NCBI GenBank assembly: GCA_934130485.1
Contig: CAKOYE010000061.1
Span: forward strand, 1-5,157
DNA length: 5,157 nt
Source: an uncultured Bacilli bacterium
Lineage (GTDB): Bacteria; Bacillota_I; Bacilli_A; RF39; UBA660
Reading direction: 5' to 3'
The translations under genes were made by a program, and so were the position numbers. Within the stretch, counting starts at the first letter, position 1. Each line of letters opens with the position of its first letter. This document shows positions 1 to 5,157 of the stretch, piece after piece. Below the pieces are notes generated by a model that was given only the letters and a program-made list of their open reading frames with translations, did not search any database and was not told the origin of the DNA.

Positions 1-60
1 TATTTAAATGGATTTTATTTAGGTAGATTAGATGAAAAACCAGTAGAATTTGTAGAATAA
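1..60 (+). CDS. 3' end of an unidentified gene (partial, 19 codons plus stop)
   Basis: Frame 1 is open from the first base and reads YLNGFYLGRLDEKPVEFVE before a TAA stop at 58-60. The other two forward frames meet stops within this stretch. A rho-independent terminator overlaps the stop codon, which supports this being the true end of a gene on this strand. The tail is too short to identify a family and I do not recognise it. The residues VEFVE come from a short direct repeat in the DNA (GTAGAAT at 43-49 and 52-58), so both copies can act as the 5' arm of the terminator hairpin. The start of the gene lies outside the window. Confidence 0.75.
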   Translation, partial: YLNGFYLGRLDEKPVEFVE

Positions 61-77
61 ATAAATTCTACTTTTTT
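43..77 (+). terminator. Rho-independent terminator of the upstream gene
   Basis: GTAGAAT (52-58) pairs perfectly with ATTCTAC (65-71) across a 6-base loop, followed directly by six T (72-77). A second upstream arm, GTAGAATT (43-50), can pair with AATTCTAC (64-71) to give an alternative 8-bp stem with a larger loop. The stem is AT-rich, but the T-tract placement is ideal. The group II intron begins at the next base, 78, so the terminator also looks like the intron's insertion target. Confidence 0.85.
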
Positions 78-449
78 GTGTGCTGTGCATGGCATATAAC
101 TAGGTGGTGCAAGTCCGCTATACACGTAAGTATCTGCGAAGTATTATGGGAGCACAAAGCATTAACAGTGATGTTAGGGCTAAAGGAAGTGTGAAACAAA
201 ATCGTGGCTAAACGAACAGAAACTTGATACAAAGGCTGTATAAAAGGATGAGGTTACAAAACAAACTAAAGTCAAAAAGATACACGTAACTTTATACAGT
301 AAATCAAGTGAGTAAACGAGGAAAGTTATATGTCTTACCGCGGGAGGTCTCATGAACGAATAAGCACTAACGGTTTAATATACCAATAGTTAAGAAGAGA
401 TAGTCGGTCGAAAAAGGTTTATCATGAGAAGTCAGCCGAGGTCATAGTA

Positions 450-464
450 CTAGTTAATTACTAG
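450..464 (+). other. Hairpin in the domain III region of the intron remnant
   Basis: CTAGT (450-454) pairs with ACTAG (460-464) around a TAATT loop. It lies between the conserved blocks GAGGTCATAGTA and GGAAGGTCTGAAC. It sits where class IIC introns carry a short variable hairpin flanked by the same blocks, so it is probably a normal structural element of domain III rather than an independent feature. Confidence 0.6.
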
Positions 465-486
465 GAAGGTCTGAACAATTTATAGT

Positions 487-529
487 GTGAGAGGGATTAA
501 ATAAATTAATTATTTAATCTCTACTCGAT
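487..529 (+). other. Domain VI of the intron with bulged branch-point adenosine (A523)
   Basis: The arms 488-504 and 510-527 fold into a long hairpin: nine A/T pairs (496-504 with 510-518), then G495-C519, G494-T520, G493-C521 and A492-T522. A523 is left unpaired, and G491-C524, A490-T525 and G489-C526 pair below it. An unpaired A seven nucleotides from the intron end is the standard group II branch point, which places the 3' splice site after T529. The lower strand TGTGAGAGG resembles the linker that normally follows domain V. Confidence 0.75.
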
Positions 530-597
530 TGTGCTATTGTATTTTTTTTATTTTGGTTTATATCTTAATCTAAGCATTTTAAGAAAATTAAGTTTAT

Positions 598-616
598 AAA
601 TCTTACTTAAAGATTT
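598..616 (+). repeat. Small inverted repeat in the leader upstream of the ABC operon
   Basis: AAATCTT (598-604) and AAGATTT (610-616) are perfect inverted copies around a 5-base spacer. There is no T-tract after it, so it is not an evident terminator. It lies about 45 bases upstream of the likely -10 element and could be an operator half-site pair or chance in AT-rich DNA. The rest of 530-712 holds no gene that I can support. Confidence 0.3.
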
Positions 617-637
617 CTGATAAATTTAAAGGAAGTA

Positions 638-690
638 TGGAAAATATGTCTTCATTATAGTATAATTTTACATGAAAAGACTGTTATAAT
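638..690 (+). promoter_or_regulatory. Candidate promoter(s) for the ABC exporter operon
   Basis: There are two perfect TATAAT boxes. The first, 661-666, has a 4/6 match to the -35 consensus (TGGAAA, 638-643) at an ideal 17-base spacing, and would give a leader of about 40 nt. The second, 685-690, is an extended -10 (TGTTATAAT, 682-690) without a good -35. Its transcript would begin almost at the ribosome binding site. The first looks more workable, but both may act. Confidence 0.5.
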
Positions 691-696
691 TTATCT

Positions 697-702
697 AAAG
701 GA
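697..702 (+). promoter_or_regulatory. Ribosome binding site deciding the GTG start at 713
   Basis: AAAGGA lies 10 bases before the GTG at 713. An in-frame TAA occupies 710-712, directly before the GTG, so no earlier start is possible in this frame. The ATG at 704 is in another frame and stops after two codons. Confidence 0.7.
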
Positions 703-712
703 AATGATTTAA

Positions 713-2374
713 GTGAATAAGTTGATTAAAGAACAATTAAATAAACATAAAATAGAATTACTATTATTTTTTATAATATATATTGTAGCTATTATTTTAT
801 CATTACTTGAACCTATTATTTTTGGAGAGATATTAGATATAATATTAGAAAATTTTGGGTTAATAAGCATTGAAGTAATTCATAAGGTAATACTACTGTG
901 TGTTATACTACTTATATCTTTTATATTTACGTTTCTATATCGCAGAATAATATTTTCAATGGGAAGAAAAGTAAAGCAAGAGGTATTATCTAGTTTATTA
1001 AAAAATTTTGAGTGTGCTAATATAAATTTTTTTGAAAGTATTGATAAAGGAACTTTTGTTTCATATATAATAAATGATATTAATCAATTATGGTCAATAG
1101 TAGGACATGGATTTATAGAAATCACGAGAGTATTATCATATACAATAATTGGATTTATTGTATCGATGAAATATGTGAATTTTTCATTAAGTATATCTGT
1201 ATTTGTTGTATTTCCAATATTTTTATATTTAATAATCAAACAAAATTATAAAGCCCAACAATTATTAAAAGATAAGAAAGATTTGGAAGCTACTTTGGCA
1301 AAAAAAATAAATGATGGATTTTGTGGTTTTACTGTAATTAAATCATATGTTAAAGAAAATGAAACGGTTGATCAATTTAATGATATAAATAGATTACTAA
1401 AAGAAAAGAATATAGAGTATAATAAAGTCATTGCTCATATAGAGGTAATTTCCATAATATGTAAAGGAATTAGTTTTGCTATAGCCTGTATTTATGGTAT
1501 ATACCTTGTAGTTCAAAATGTAATAACAATAGGGGAATTTATAGCTTTTAACTCAATTATACAAAAAATTCTTTCCGACTATATATATACGGGAAATTTA
1601 GTAAAAAAAGTAAATGAATTAAAAATAATTAATAAAAGAATTCAACTTTTAACTGATATAGAATTAGACTTAGATGGAAATCAAAAAATGCCAGAAACTC
1701 CAAATATAACTATTAAGAATTTAGATTTTAAATATAATAATGAATTAGAAAATATTTTGGAAAATATCAATATTAATATTCCATATGGGAGTTTTATAGG
1801 TATTTTAGGAAAAACTGGAACTGGAAAAACAACATTAGCAAATATTCTAACTAGATTTTATAAAATTGAGAATGGAAAAGTTTTTTTTGATAATATTGAT
1901 ATAAATTCTATAAATAAAACCTCATTTTATAGTAATGTATCATATGTCATTCAGGAAGATTATATTTATGATAATATTGTAAAATACAACATAGATCTTG
2001 GAAAAGATTATACGGATGATGAAATAAAAAAATCATTAGAACAGTCAGAAATTTTGAATACCATTGAAAACTTTCCAGAAAAATATGAAACATATATTGG
2101 AGAATGCGGTATTAAAATATCTGGTGGTCAAAAACAAAGACTTATTTTATCAAGAAATATAATTAGTAAACCTAAAATATTAATAATTGATGATGGCTTA
2201 ACTGGATTAGATGTGGAAACAAGGATGAAGGTAATAAATAATATAACAAAAAATAAAAACATAACATTAATTTTAATCTCAAATATGATTGAAGATATAA
2301 AAGATGCTGATAAAAAATATATACTAGAAAATAAAACATTAAAGGAATTTGGAGGTATAAAAGTAAATGATTAA
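713..2374 (+). CDS. ABC exporter half-transporter, degenerate-site subunit of a heterodimer
   Basis: This is a 553-residue type IV (ABCB-like) exporter half, of normal length: a membrane domain with six likely helices (roughly 14-38, 57-77, 135-152, 156-176, 243-264, 268-290), then a nucleotide-binding domain from about 330. Visible motifs are a possible A-loop Tyr341, Walker A GKTGTGKTT (366-374, Lys372), Q-loop Gln414, signature ISGGQ (469-473) and Walker B ILIID ending at Asp493. Two catalytic positions are changed: the Glu after Walker B is Asp494 (DDG instead of DEP), and the H-loop His is Asn524 (ISNM instead of AHR). These changes mark the subunit that supplies the degenerate ATP site in heterodimeric exporters such as TM287/288 or BmrCD. 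The start is GTG, fixed by an upstream in-frame stop. The next gene overlaps it by 8 bases, so the two are co-transcribed and probably translationally coupled. The substrate is unknown: drugs, lipids and peptides are all possible. There is no N-terminal C39 peptidase domain. Confidence 0.95.
   Translation: MNKLIKEQLNKHKIELLLFFIIYIVAIILSLLEPIIFGEILDIILENFGLISIEVIHKVILLCVILLISFIFTFLYRRIIFSMGRKVKQEVLSSLLKNFECANINFFESIDKGTFVSYIINDINQLWSIVGHGFIEITRVLSYTIIGFIVSMKYVNFSLSISVFVVFPIFLYLIIKQNYKAQQLLKDKKDLEATLAKKINDGFCGFTVIKSYVKENETVDQFNDINRLLKEKNIEYNKVIAHIEVISIICKGISFAIACIYGIYLVVQNVITIGEFIAFNSIIQKILSDYIYTGNLVKKVNELKIINKRIQLLTDIELDLDGNQKMPETPNITIKNLDFKYNNELENILENININIPYGSFIGILGKTGTGKTTLANILTRFYKIENGKVFFDNIDINSINKTSFYSNVSYVIQEDYIYDNIVKYNIDLGKDYTDDEIKKSLEQSEILNTIENFPEKYETYIGECGIKISGGQKQRLILSRNIISKPKILIIDDGLTGLDVETRMKVINNITKNKNITLILISNMIEDIKDADKKYILENKTLKEFGGIKVND
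2351..2356 (+). promoter_or_regulatory. Ribosome binding site of the second ABC gene, inside the first
   Basis: GGAGGT lies 10 bases before the ATG at 2367, within the last codons of the first exporter gene. With the 8-base overlap this supports coupled translation and equal production of the two subunits. Confidence 0.75.
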
Positions 2375-4034
2375 TTTGAAAAAAATAATTCTAAAATACA
2401 AATTTAAGTTTTTATTAGTAATATCTCTTATAATTCTAATTTCTTTAATAAATACTTTATTGCCTTATTTAATTAAGCAAACAATTGCATTGGTAAAAAA
2501 CGGTGTAGTGTTTTCTGAAATAAAATATAAATTATTTTTGTTTGTTGGAATTTATTTAATTATTACGTTAATTTGCGCAATTTTAGAATTTTTTAAATCG
2601 ATATTGTTAGCAAAAAATACACAAAGTTTAATATATGATGTAAGAGAAACTTCATATAAAAGAATAATGAATTTTAATATGGATACATTCTCTAATATGC
2701 ATATCTCCACATTAGTTACAAGAATGACATCAGATATATCAAATATAGGAGAATTTATAGGGAGAACAATACCTATGTTTTTAAGTTCAGGAATTTTTTT
2801 GATTGTTGTATTGATAGTTATGTGTTTTATTAATATTTATTTTGCTTTAATAATGATAATTTGCAGTATATTTCTAGTAATAGCAATATTAAAAATAGGT
2901 AAAAAAATGGCTAGTTATAAGAAAAAAGAAATTGAGGTTACTGAAAATTTAAACAATTATTTTGGTGAAACATTTTCAAGTATAAAAACTTTACATATCT
3001 TCAATATACAAAAAGAAAGAAGAAAAATATTTGATGATTATAATGCTGATGAATTAAGAGTGTCAACTAAATACTTTGATGCACAAAGTTTATTAACACC
3101 GGTAAGATTAACTACACGATATTTTATAATATTTTTAGTATTATACTTGTGTTTAAAAGGCAAAGTAGCTAATGTCGATATTGGAATAATATACCTAGTT
3201 GTAAGTTATATAGATAAATTTTTTGAACCTCTTGGGAATATGTTGTATCATTATGAAGATATACAAAAAGGTAAAATATCGATGTCTAGAATAAACGAAT
3301 TAATGAATAATGATGAAAACATAGAAAATATTTATAAGGGTGAAGTAGCTGAAAATTTATATGGTAATATAAAGTTTTTAAATGTAAGTTTTGCATATGT
3401 AGATGGTAAAAACATATTAGAAAATGTAAATTTTTCTATAAATAAAGGAGAAAAGATAGCACTTGTTGGTGAAACTGGTGCTGGAAAAACTACAATCATT
3501 AATTTAATATTAGGTTTTTATAAAATTAATTCAGGTAATATTATGTTTGATGGAAAAAATATTGATGATATTTCATTAGAGAGTCTAAGAAAAAATATAT
3601 CTTTTATACAACAAAATCCTTATGTATTTAATGATACTATAAAAAGAAATATTACTGTTAATAATAAAAGTAATATTTCTGATGAAAAAATTATTGATAT
3701 TTTGAAATCAGTTGGATTATATAATAAAGTAATAAATTTTAAAAATGGAATATATGAATGTGTGAGTGATAATTCTTTTTCAAAAGGAGAAAAACAATTG
3801 CTTGCTTTTGCAAGAGCTATTGCTAAAGAAACTAGTATTTATATATTTGATGAACCAACGTCAAACATTGATATTGAAAATGAACAAAAAATTAAAAATA
3901 TAATAAATGAAGTATTAAAAAATGCTACAATAATTGTAATAGCGCATAGACCAACAACAATAGAAATTGTTGATAAAGTTTTTAAATTAAAAAATAAAAA
4001 AGTTGTAGTACAAAATAAAGATAATGTTTTTTAA
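2367..4034 (+). CDS. ABC exporter half-transporter, consensus-site subunit of a heterodimer
   Basis: This is a 555-residue half-transporter with the same architecture as its partner: likely membrane helices at roughly 13-36, 55-80, 134-155, 157-177, 249-264 and 271-290, then a nucleotide-binding domain from about 333. Motifs seen are a possible A-loop Tyr344, Walker A GETGAGKTT (368-376, Lys374), Q-loop Gln416, Walker B IYIFDE (491-496) with catalytic Glu496, and the H-loop AHR with His527. The signature is degenerate: FSKGE (471-475) in place of LSGGQ. In a head-to-tail dimer this subunit's Walker A, Walker B and His would face the partner's intact ISGGQ to form the hydrolytic site. Its own FSKGE would face the partner's altered Walker B and H-loop. 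The two therefore almost certainly work as an obligate heterodimer in the cytoplasmic membrane. A weak terminator follows about 50 bases after the stop. No regulator or immunity gene is adjacent to suggest the cargo. Confidence 0.95.
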   Translation: MINLKKIILKYKFKFLLVISLIILISLINTLLPYLIKQTIALVKNGVVFSEIKYKLFLFVGIYLIITLICAILEFFKSILLAKNTQSLIYDVRETSYKRIMNFNMDTFSNMHISTLVTRMTSDISNIGEFIGRTIPMFLSSGIFLIVVLIVMCFINIYFALIMIICSIFLVIAILKIGKKMASYKKKEIEVTENLNNYFGETFSSIKTLHIFNIQKERRKIFDDYNADELRVSTKYFDAQSLLTPVRLTTRYFIIFLVLYLCLKGKVANVDIGIIYLVVSYIDKFFEPLGNMLYHYEDIQKGKISMSRINELMNNDENIENIYKGEVAENLYGNIKFLNVSFAYVDGKNILENVNFSINKGEKIALVGETGAGKTTIINLILGFYKINSGNIMFDGKNIDDISLESLRKNISFIQQNPYVFNDTIKRNITVNNKSNISDEKIIDILKSVGLYNKVINFKNGIYECVSDNSFSKGEKQLLAFARAIAKETSIYIFDEPTSNIDIENEQKIKNIINEVLKNATIIVIAHRPTTIEIVDKVFKLKNKKVVVQNKDNVF

Positions 4035-4080
4035 GTATTATTTTATGATTATATAAATAGTATAAGTGAAAATTGATTTT

Positions 4081-4116
4081 AAAATGTAAAGCAAATTATA
4101 ATGATTTACTTTTTTT
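4081..4116 (+). terminator. Weak rho-independent terminator after the ABC operon
   Basis: GTAAA (4086-4090) pairs with TTTAC (4105-4109), followed by seven T (4110-4116). Pairing may extend inward by two base pairs past a G-A mismatch, and outward as A-run against T-run past a T-T mismatch. The stem is short and nearly all A/T, so termination may be partial. A second inverted repeat in this region, AATGATT with AATCATT (about 4100-4131), spans the T-tract and could compete with it. Confidence 0.5.
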
Positions 4117-4223
4117 ATATCTATAATCATTTGATTTTTAGTAGAAAATAAATAATTTATTGCTTACAATTTTGAATATATAATATCTACTGAATTCAAT
4201 ATTATATTTATTTTATTATATTG

Positions 4224-4232
4224 TGTTATAAT
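4224..4232 (+). promoter_or_regulatory. Extended -10 promoter of the exported-protein gene
   Basis: TGTTATAAT (TG at 4224-4225, TATAAT at 4227-4232) is a perfect extended -10 element. No good -35 hexamer lies 16-18 bases upstream, which extended -10 promoters tolerate. Initiation about 7 bases downstream would give a leader of about 20 nt containing the ribosome binding site. A further TATAAT at 4179-4184 also lacks a convincing -35. Confidence 0.55.
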
Positions 4233-4246
4233 TATTTCAAACTGTT

Positions 4247-4253
4247 AAGGAGG
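4247..4253 (+). promoter_or_regulatory. Strong ribosome binding site of the exported-protein gene
   Basis: AAGGAGG is a full match to the anti-Shine-Dalgarno complement and lies 6 bases before the ATG at 4260. It is the strongest site in the window and fixes the start of this gene. Confidence 0.85.
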
Positions 4254-4259
4254 TAAAAA

Positions 4260-5036
4260 ATGAAAAAAATTCTTTTTGCAGTGTGTTGTTTAATTATTTT
4301 TATCATTTTAATTTTAAAAAATGTTTCATTTGGGATAACTGAGTTCGTTGATGAAAAAAAAGATTTAACTATGAAAATACCAAAAACACTTATAAATAAA
4401 ATTGAGAATAAGGATGGTTTAATTATACTTAAAACAATTAAAAGTAAATGGATTCTGAAGTACAATATGGATAAAATTATTGAAAGTTTAGAAAAAAAGA
4501 TGTGTAATCAAAAAGATGTATATTATGATATAGCAAACAATATAAAAATAACTGGTTATGAAATTAAGTCAAAAAATCTAATCAATTATTTGTATATTAA
4601 TTATTCTAAAGAAGATTATGATGCATATAACTGTCAGAAAATAACACATCCAGAATTAATAAAGTATGTAGTGTATTCGCAGTCTGATAATAAATGTATA
4701 TTACTTAATGAGTATAAGTATAAAAACGAAGATGGAAATTTATATGATGTTTATCTTGATTGTATTGGCGGTATTGCGATACAAAATGGTGCAGGGTATT
4801 TTGCTGATTTAAAATCCTTACTTTATTCTAATTTAATTGATATGAATGATGTTTTTAATTTTTTTGAATATCAGGTTCGGATAAATAATGGTACTAAAGA
4901 AACAATAGATGATAATGGCACAGTTTTATATAAGACAAATTATTTATCACTACTTAAATGTAATACAATAGATGGTAATAAGGATATATATATGGGTAAT
5001 GAAAATTTTGTTTATAAAAGTGATTATTGTAAATAG
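4260..5036 (+). CDS. Unidentified exported protein with six mature-region cysteines
   Basis: This is a 258-residue protein whose family I do not recognise. The N-terminus is a typical Sec signal or signal anchor: MKK, then an uninterrupted hydrophobic run to about residue 19. A possible signal peptidase I site follows VSFG (after Gly25). The two cysteines in the hydrophobic run (9, 10) do not sit in a lipobox, so it is probably not a lipoprotein. The rest is polar and rich in Lys, Asn, Asp and Tyr, with no further membrane segment, and is expected outside the membrane. It has six cysteines (82, 125, 146, 168, 234, 257), which could form up to three disulfides. The last Cys is the penultimate residue. 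Own promoter, strong ribosome binding site and the preceding terminator suggest a separate transcription unit from the ABC genes, although read-through is possible. A functional link to the transporter is not shown. The next gene begins with the same MKKIL, so this may be one of a series. Confidence 0.85.
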   Translation: MKKILFAVCCLIIFIILILKNVSFGITEFVDEKKDLTMKIPKTLINKIENKDGLIILKTIKSKWILKYNMDKIIESLEKKMCNQKDVYYDIANNIKITGYEIKSKNLINYLYINYSKEDYDAYNCQKITHPELIKYVVYSQSDNKCILLNEYKYKNEDGNLYDVYLDCIGGIAIQNGAGYFADLKSLLYSNLIDMNDVFNFFEYQVRINNGTKETIDDNGTVLYKTNYLSLLKCNTIDGNKDIYMGNENFVYKSDYCK

Positions 5037-5123
5037 TTTTATATTAATGTATCAGATGAAATAAAAAATTCTATAAATTTACAAATATATTCATATATAT
5101 ACAAATTTTTCATAATTTTTAAT

Positions 5124-5130
5124 AGAGGTG
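5124..5130 (+). promoter_or_regulatory. Ribosome binding site of the gene at the right edge
   Basis: AGAGGTG lies 4 bases before the ATG at 5135 (a slightly close spacing), and the G at 5131 extends the purine-rich core. It supports the short reading frame that follows as a real gene start. Confidence 0.65.
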
Positions 5131-5134
5131 GATT

Positions 5135-5157
5135 ATGAAAAAAATATTATGTATTAT
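5135..5157 (+). CDS. 5' end of a further gene, cut by the window edge (possible exported protein)
   Basis: ATG at 5135 opens a frame reading MKKILCI before the sequence ends. It is preceded by a plausible ribosome binding site and lies 98 bases after the stop of the exported-protein gene. The first five residues equal those of that protein, and the hydrophobic residues after two lysines look like the beginning of a signal peptide. Both features are common by chance in AT-rich clostridial genes, so paralogy is only a suggestion. No function can be given. The gap 5037-5134 has AT-rich partial inverted repeats but no clear terminator. Confidence 0.6.

Larger units (their letters stand above)
78..529 (+). 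mobile_element. Group II intron remnant (class IIC-like), ORF-less and lacking domain V
   Basis: The 5' end GTGTG fits the group II consensus GUGYG. By recall, the start and several internal blocks resemble the Oceanobacillus iheyensis class IIC intron: the ATGGC near the start, AACAAAACAAA-like and TACAGTAAAT-like blocks around 256-306, CTTACCGCGGGAGGTCT at about 334-350, and the domain III segment GAAGTCAGCCGAGGTCATAG at 428-447. The 3' end CTCTACTCGAT also fits. Placement immediately after a terminator T-tract is the known site preference of class IIC introns. The intron is only 452 nt. Between the domain III segment (ending near 478) and domain VI (from about 487) there is under 10 nt, so the reverse transcriptase ORF of domain IV is gone. 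No 34-nt domain V hairpin with its catalytic triad is visible. Splicing and autonomous mobility should therefore be lost. The region is visibly richer in G and C than its flanks, as expected of a transferred structured RNA. It accounts for most of the gene-free stretch 61-712. Confidence 0.88.

Noticed and set aside
78..529. Riboswitch or other cis-regulatory RNA as the explanation for the structured G-richer region
   Set aside because: The GTGTG start, conserved domain I-III blocks, branch-point hairpin and CTCGAT end together fit a group II intron, and the region follows a terminator rather than leading directly into a gene.
628..660. Tiny frame MENMSSL after an AAAGGAAG sequence
   Set aside because: It has only seven codons, the purine run is too close to its ATG, and it ends at the -10 box of the ABC promoter. 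No support as a leader peptide.
713..4034. Bacteriocin export and immunity cassette
   Set aside because: Neither ABC subunit has a C39 peptidase domain, and I found no small precursor with a double-glycine leader at 530-712 or 4035-4259. The exporter's cargo stays unassigned.
4232..4465. Reverse-strand open frame of 77 codons
   Set aside because: It lies mostly within the signal-peptide end of the exported-protein gene on the other strand, has no ribosome binding site of note, and looks like an antisense shadow of AT-rich coding sequence.
5037..5134. Terminator after the exported-protein gene
   Set aside because: The AT-rich repeats here (for example AAATTT copies around ATATAT tracts) give only weak, interrupted stems, and no hairpin is followed by a clean T-tract except a poorly paired one near 5104-5110.

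Overview
The window comes from a very AT-rich, low-GC Gram-positive bacterium, most likely Clostridium or a close relative. The evidence is the strong A/T codon bias, Bacillota-type GGAGG ribosome binding sites, AT-rich intergenic DNA and a group II intron of the kind common in clostridia. No species can be assigned from the sequence alone.

Layout, all on the + strand. Positions 1-60 are the last codons of an unidentified gene, which ends in a rho-independent terminator (43-77). A group II intron of the bacterial class C type (78-529) starts at the base after the terminator's T-tract. It keeps its 5' end (GTGTG), domains I-III and a domain VI with a bulged adenosine. It has lost the domain IV reverse transcriptase gene and, as far as I can see, the catalytic domain V, so it should be unable to splice. 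Positions 530-712 are a non-coding leader with candidate promoters for the next operon.

Positions 713-4034 hold two overlapping genes for half-size ABC exporters, each a membrane domain followed by a nucleotide-binding domain. Their motif defects are complementary. The first has Asp for the catalytic Glu and Asn for the H-loop His but an intact ISGGQ signature. The second has an intact Walker B Glu and H-loop His but a degenerate FSKGE signature. This is the pattern of a heterodimeric exporter with one consensus and one degenerate ATP site, as in TM287/288, BmrCD and LmrCD. The substrate cannot be told from the sequence.

After a weak terminator (about 4081-4116), a separate unit with an extended -10 promoter and a strong ribosome binding site encodes an unrecognised exported protein of 258 residues with six cysteines outside the signal region (4260-5036). 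A further gene starts at 5135 and runs off the edge. Its first residues (MKKIL) match those of the preceding protein, so it may be another exported protein, perhaps a paralogue. I found no tRNA, rRNA, CRISPR array or complete transposase gene, and no clear evidence of a wholly new system.
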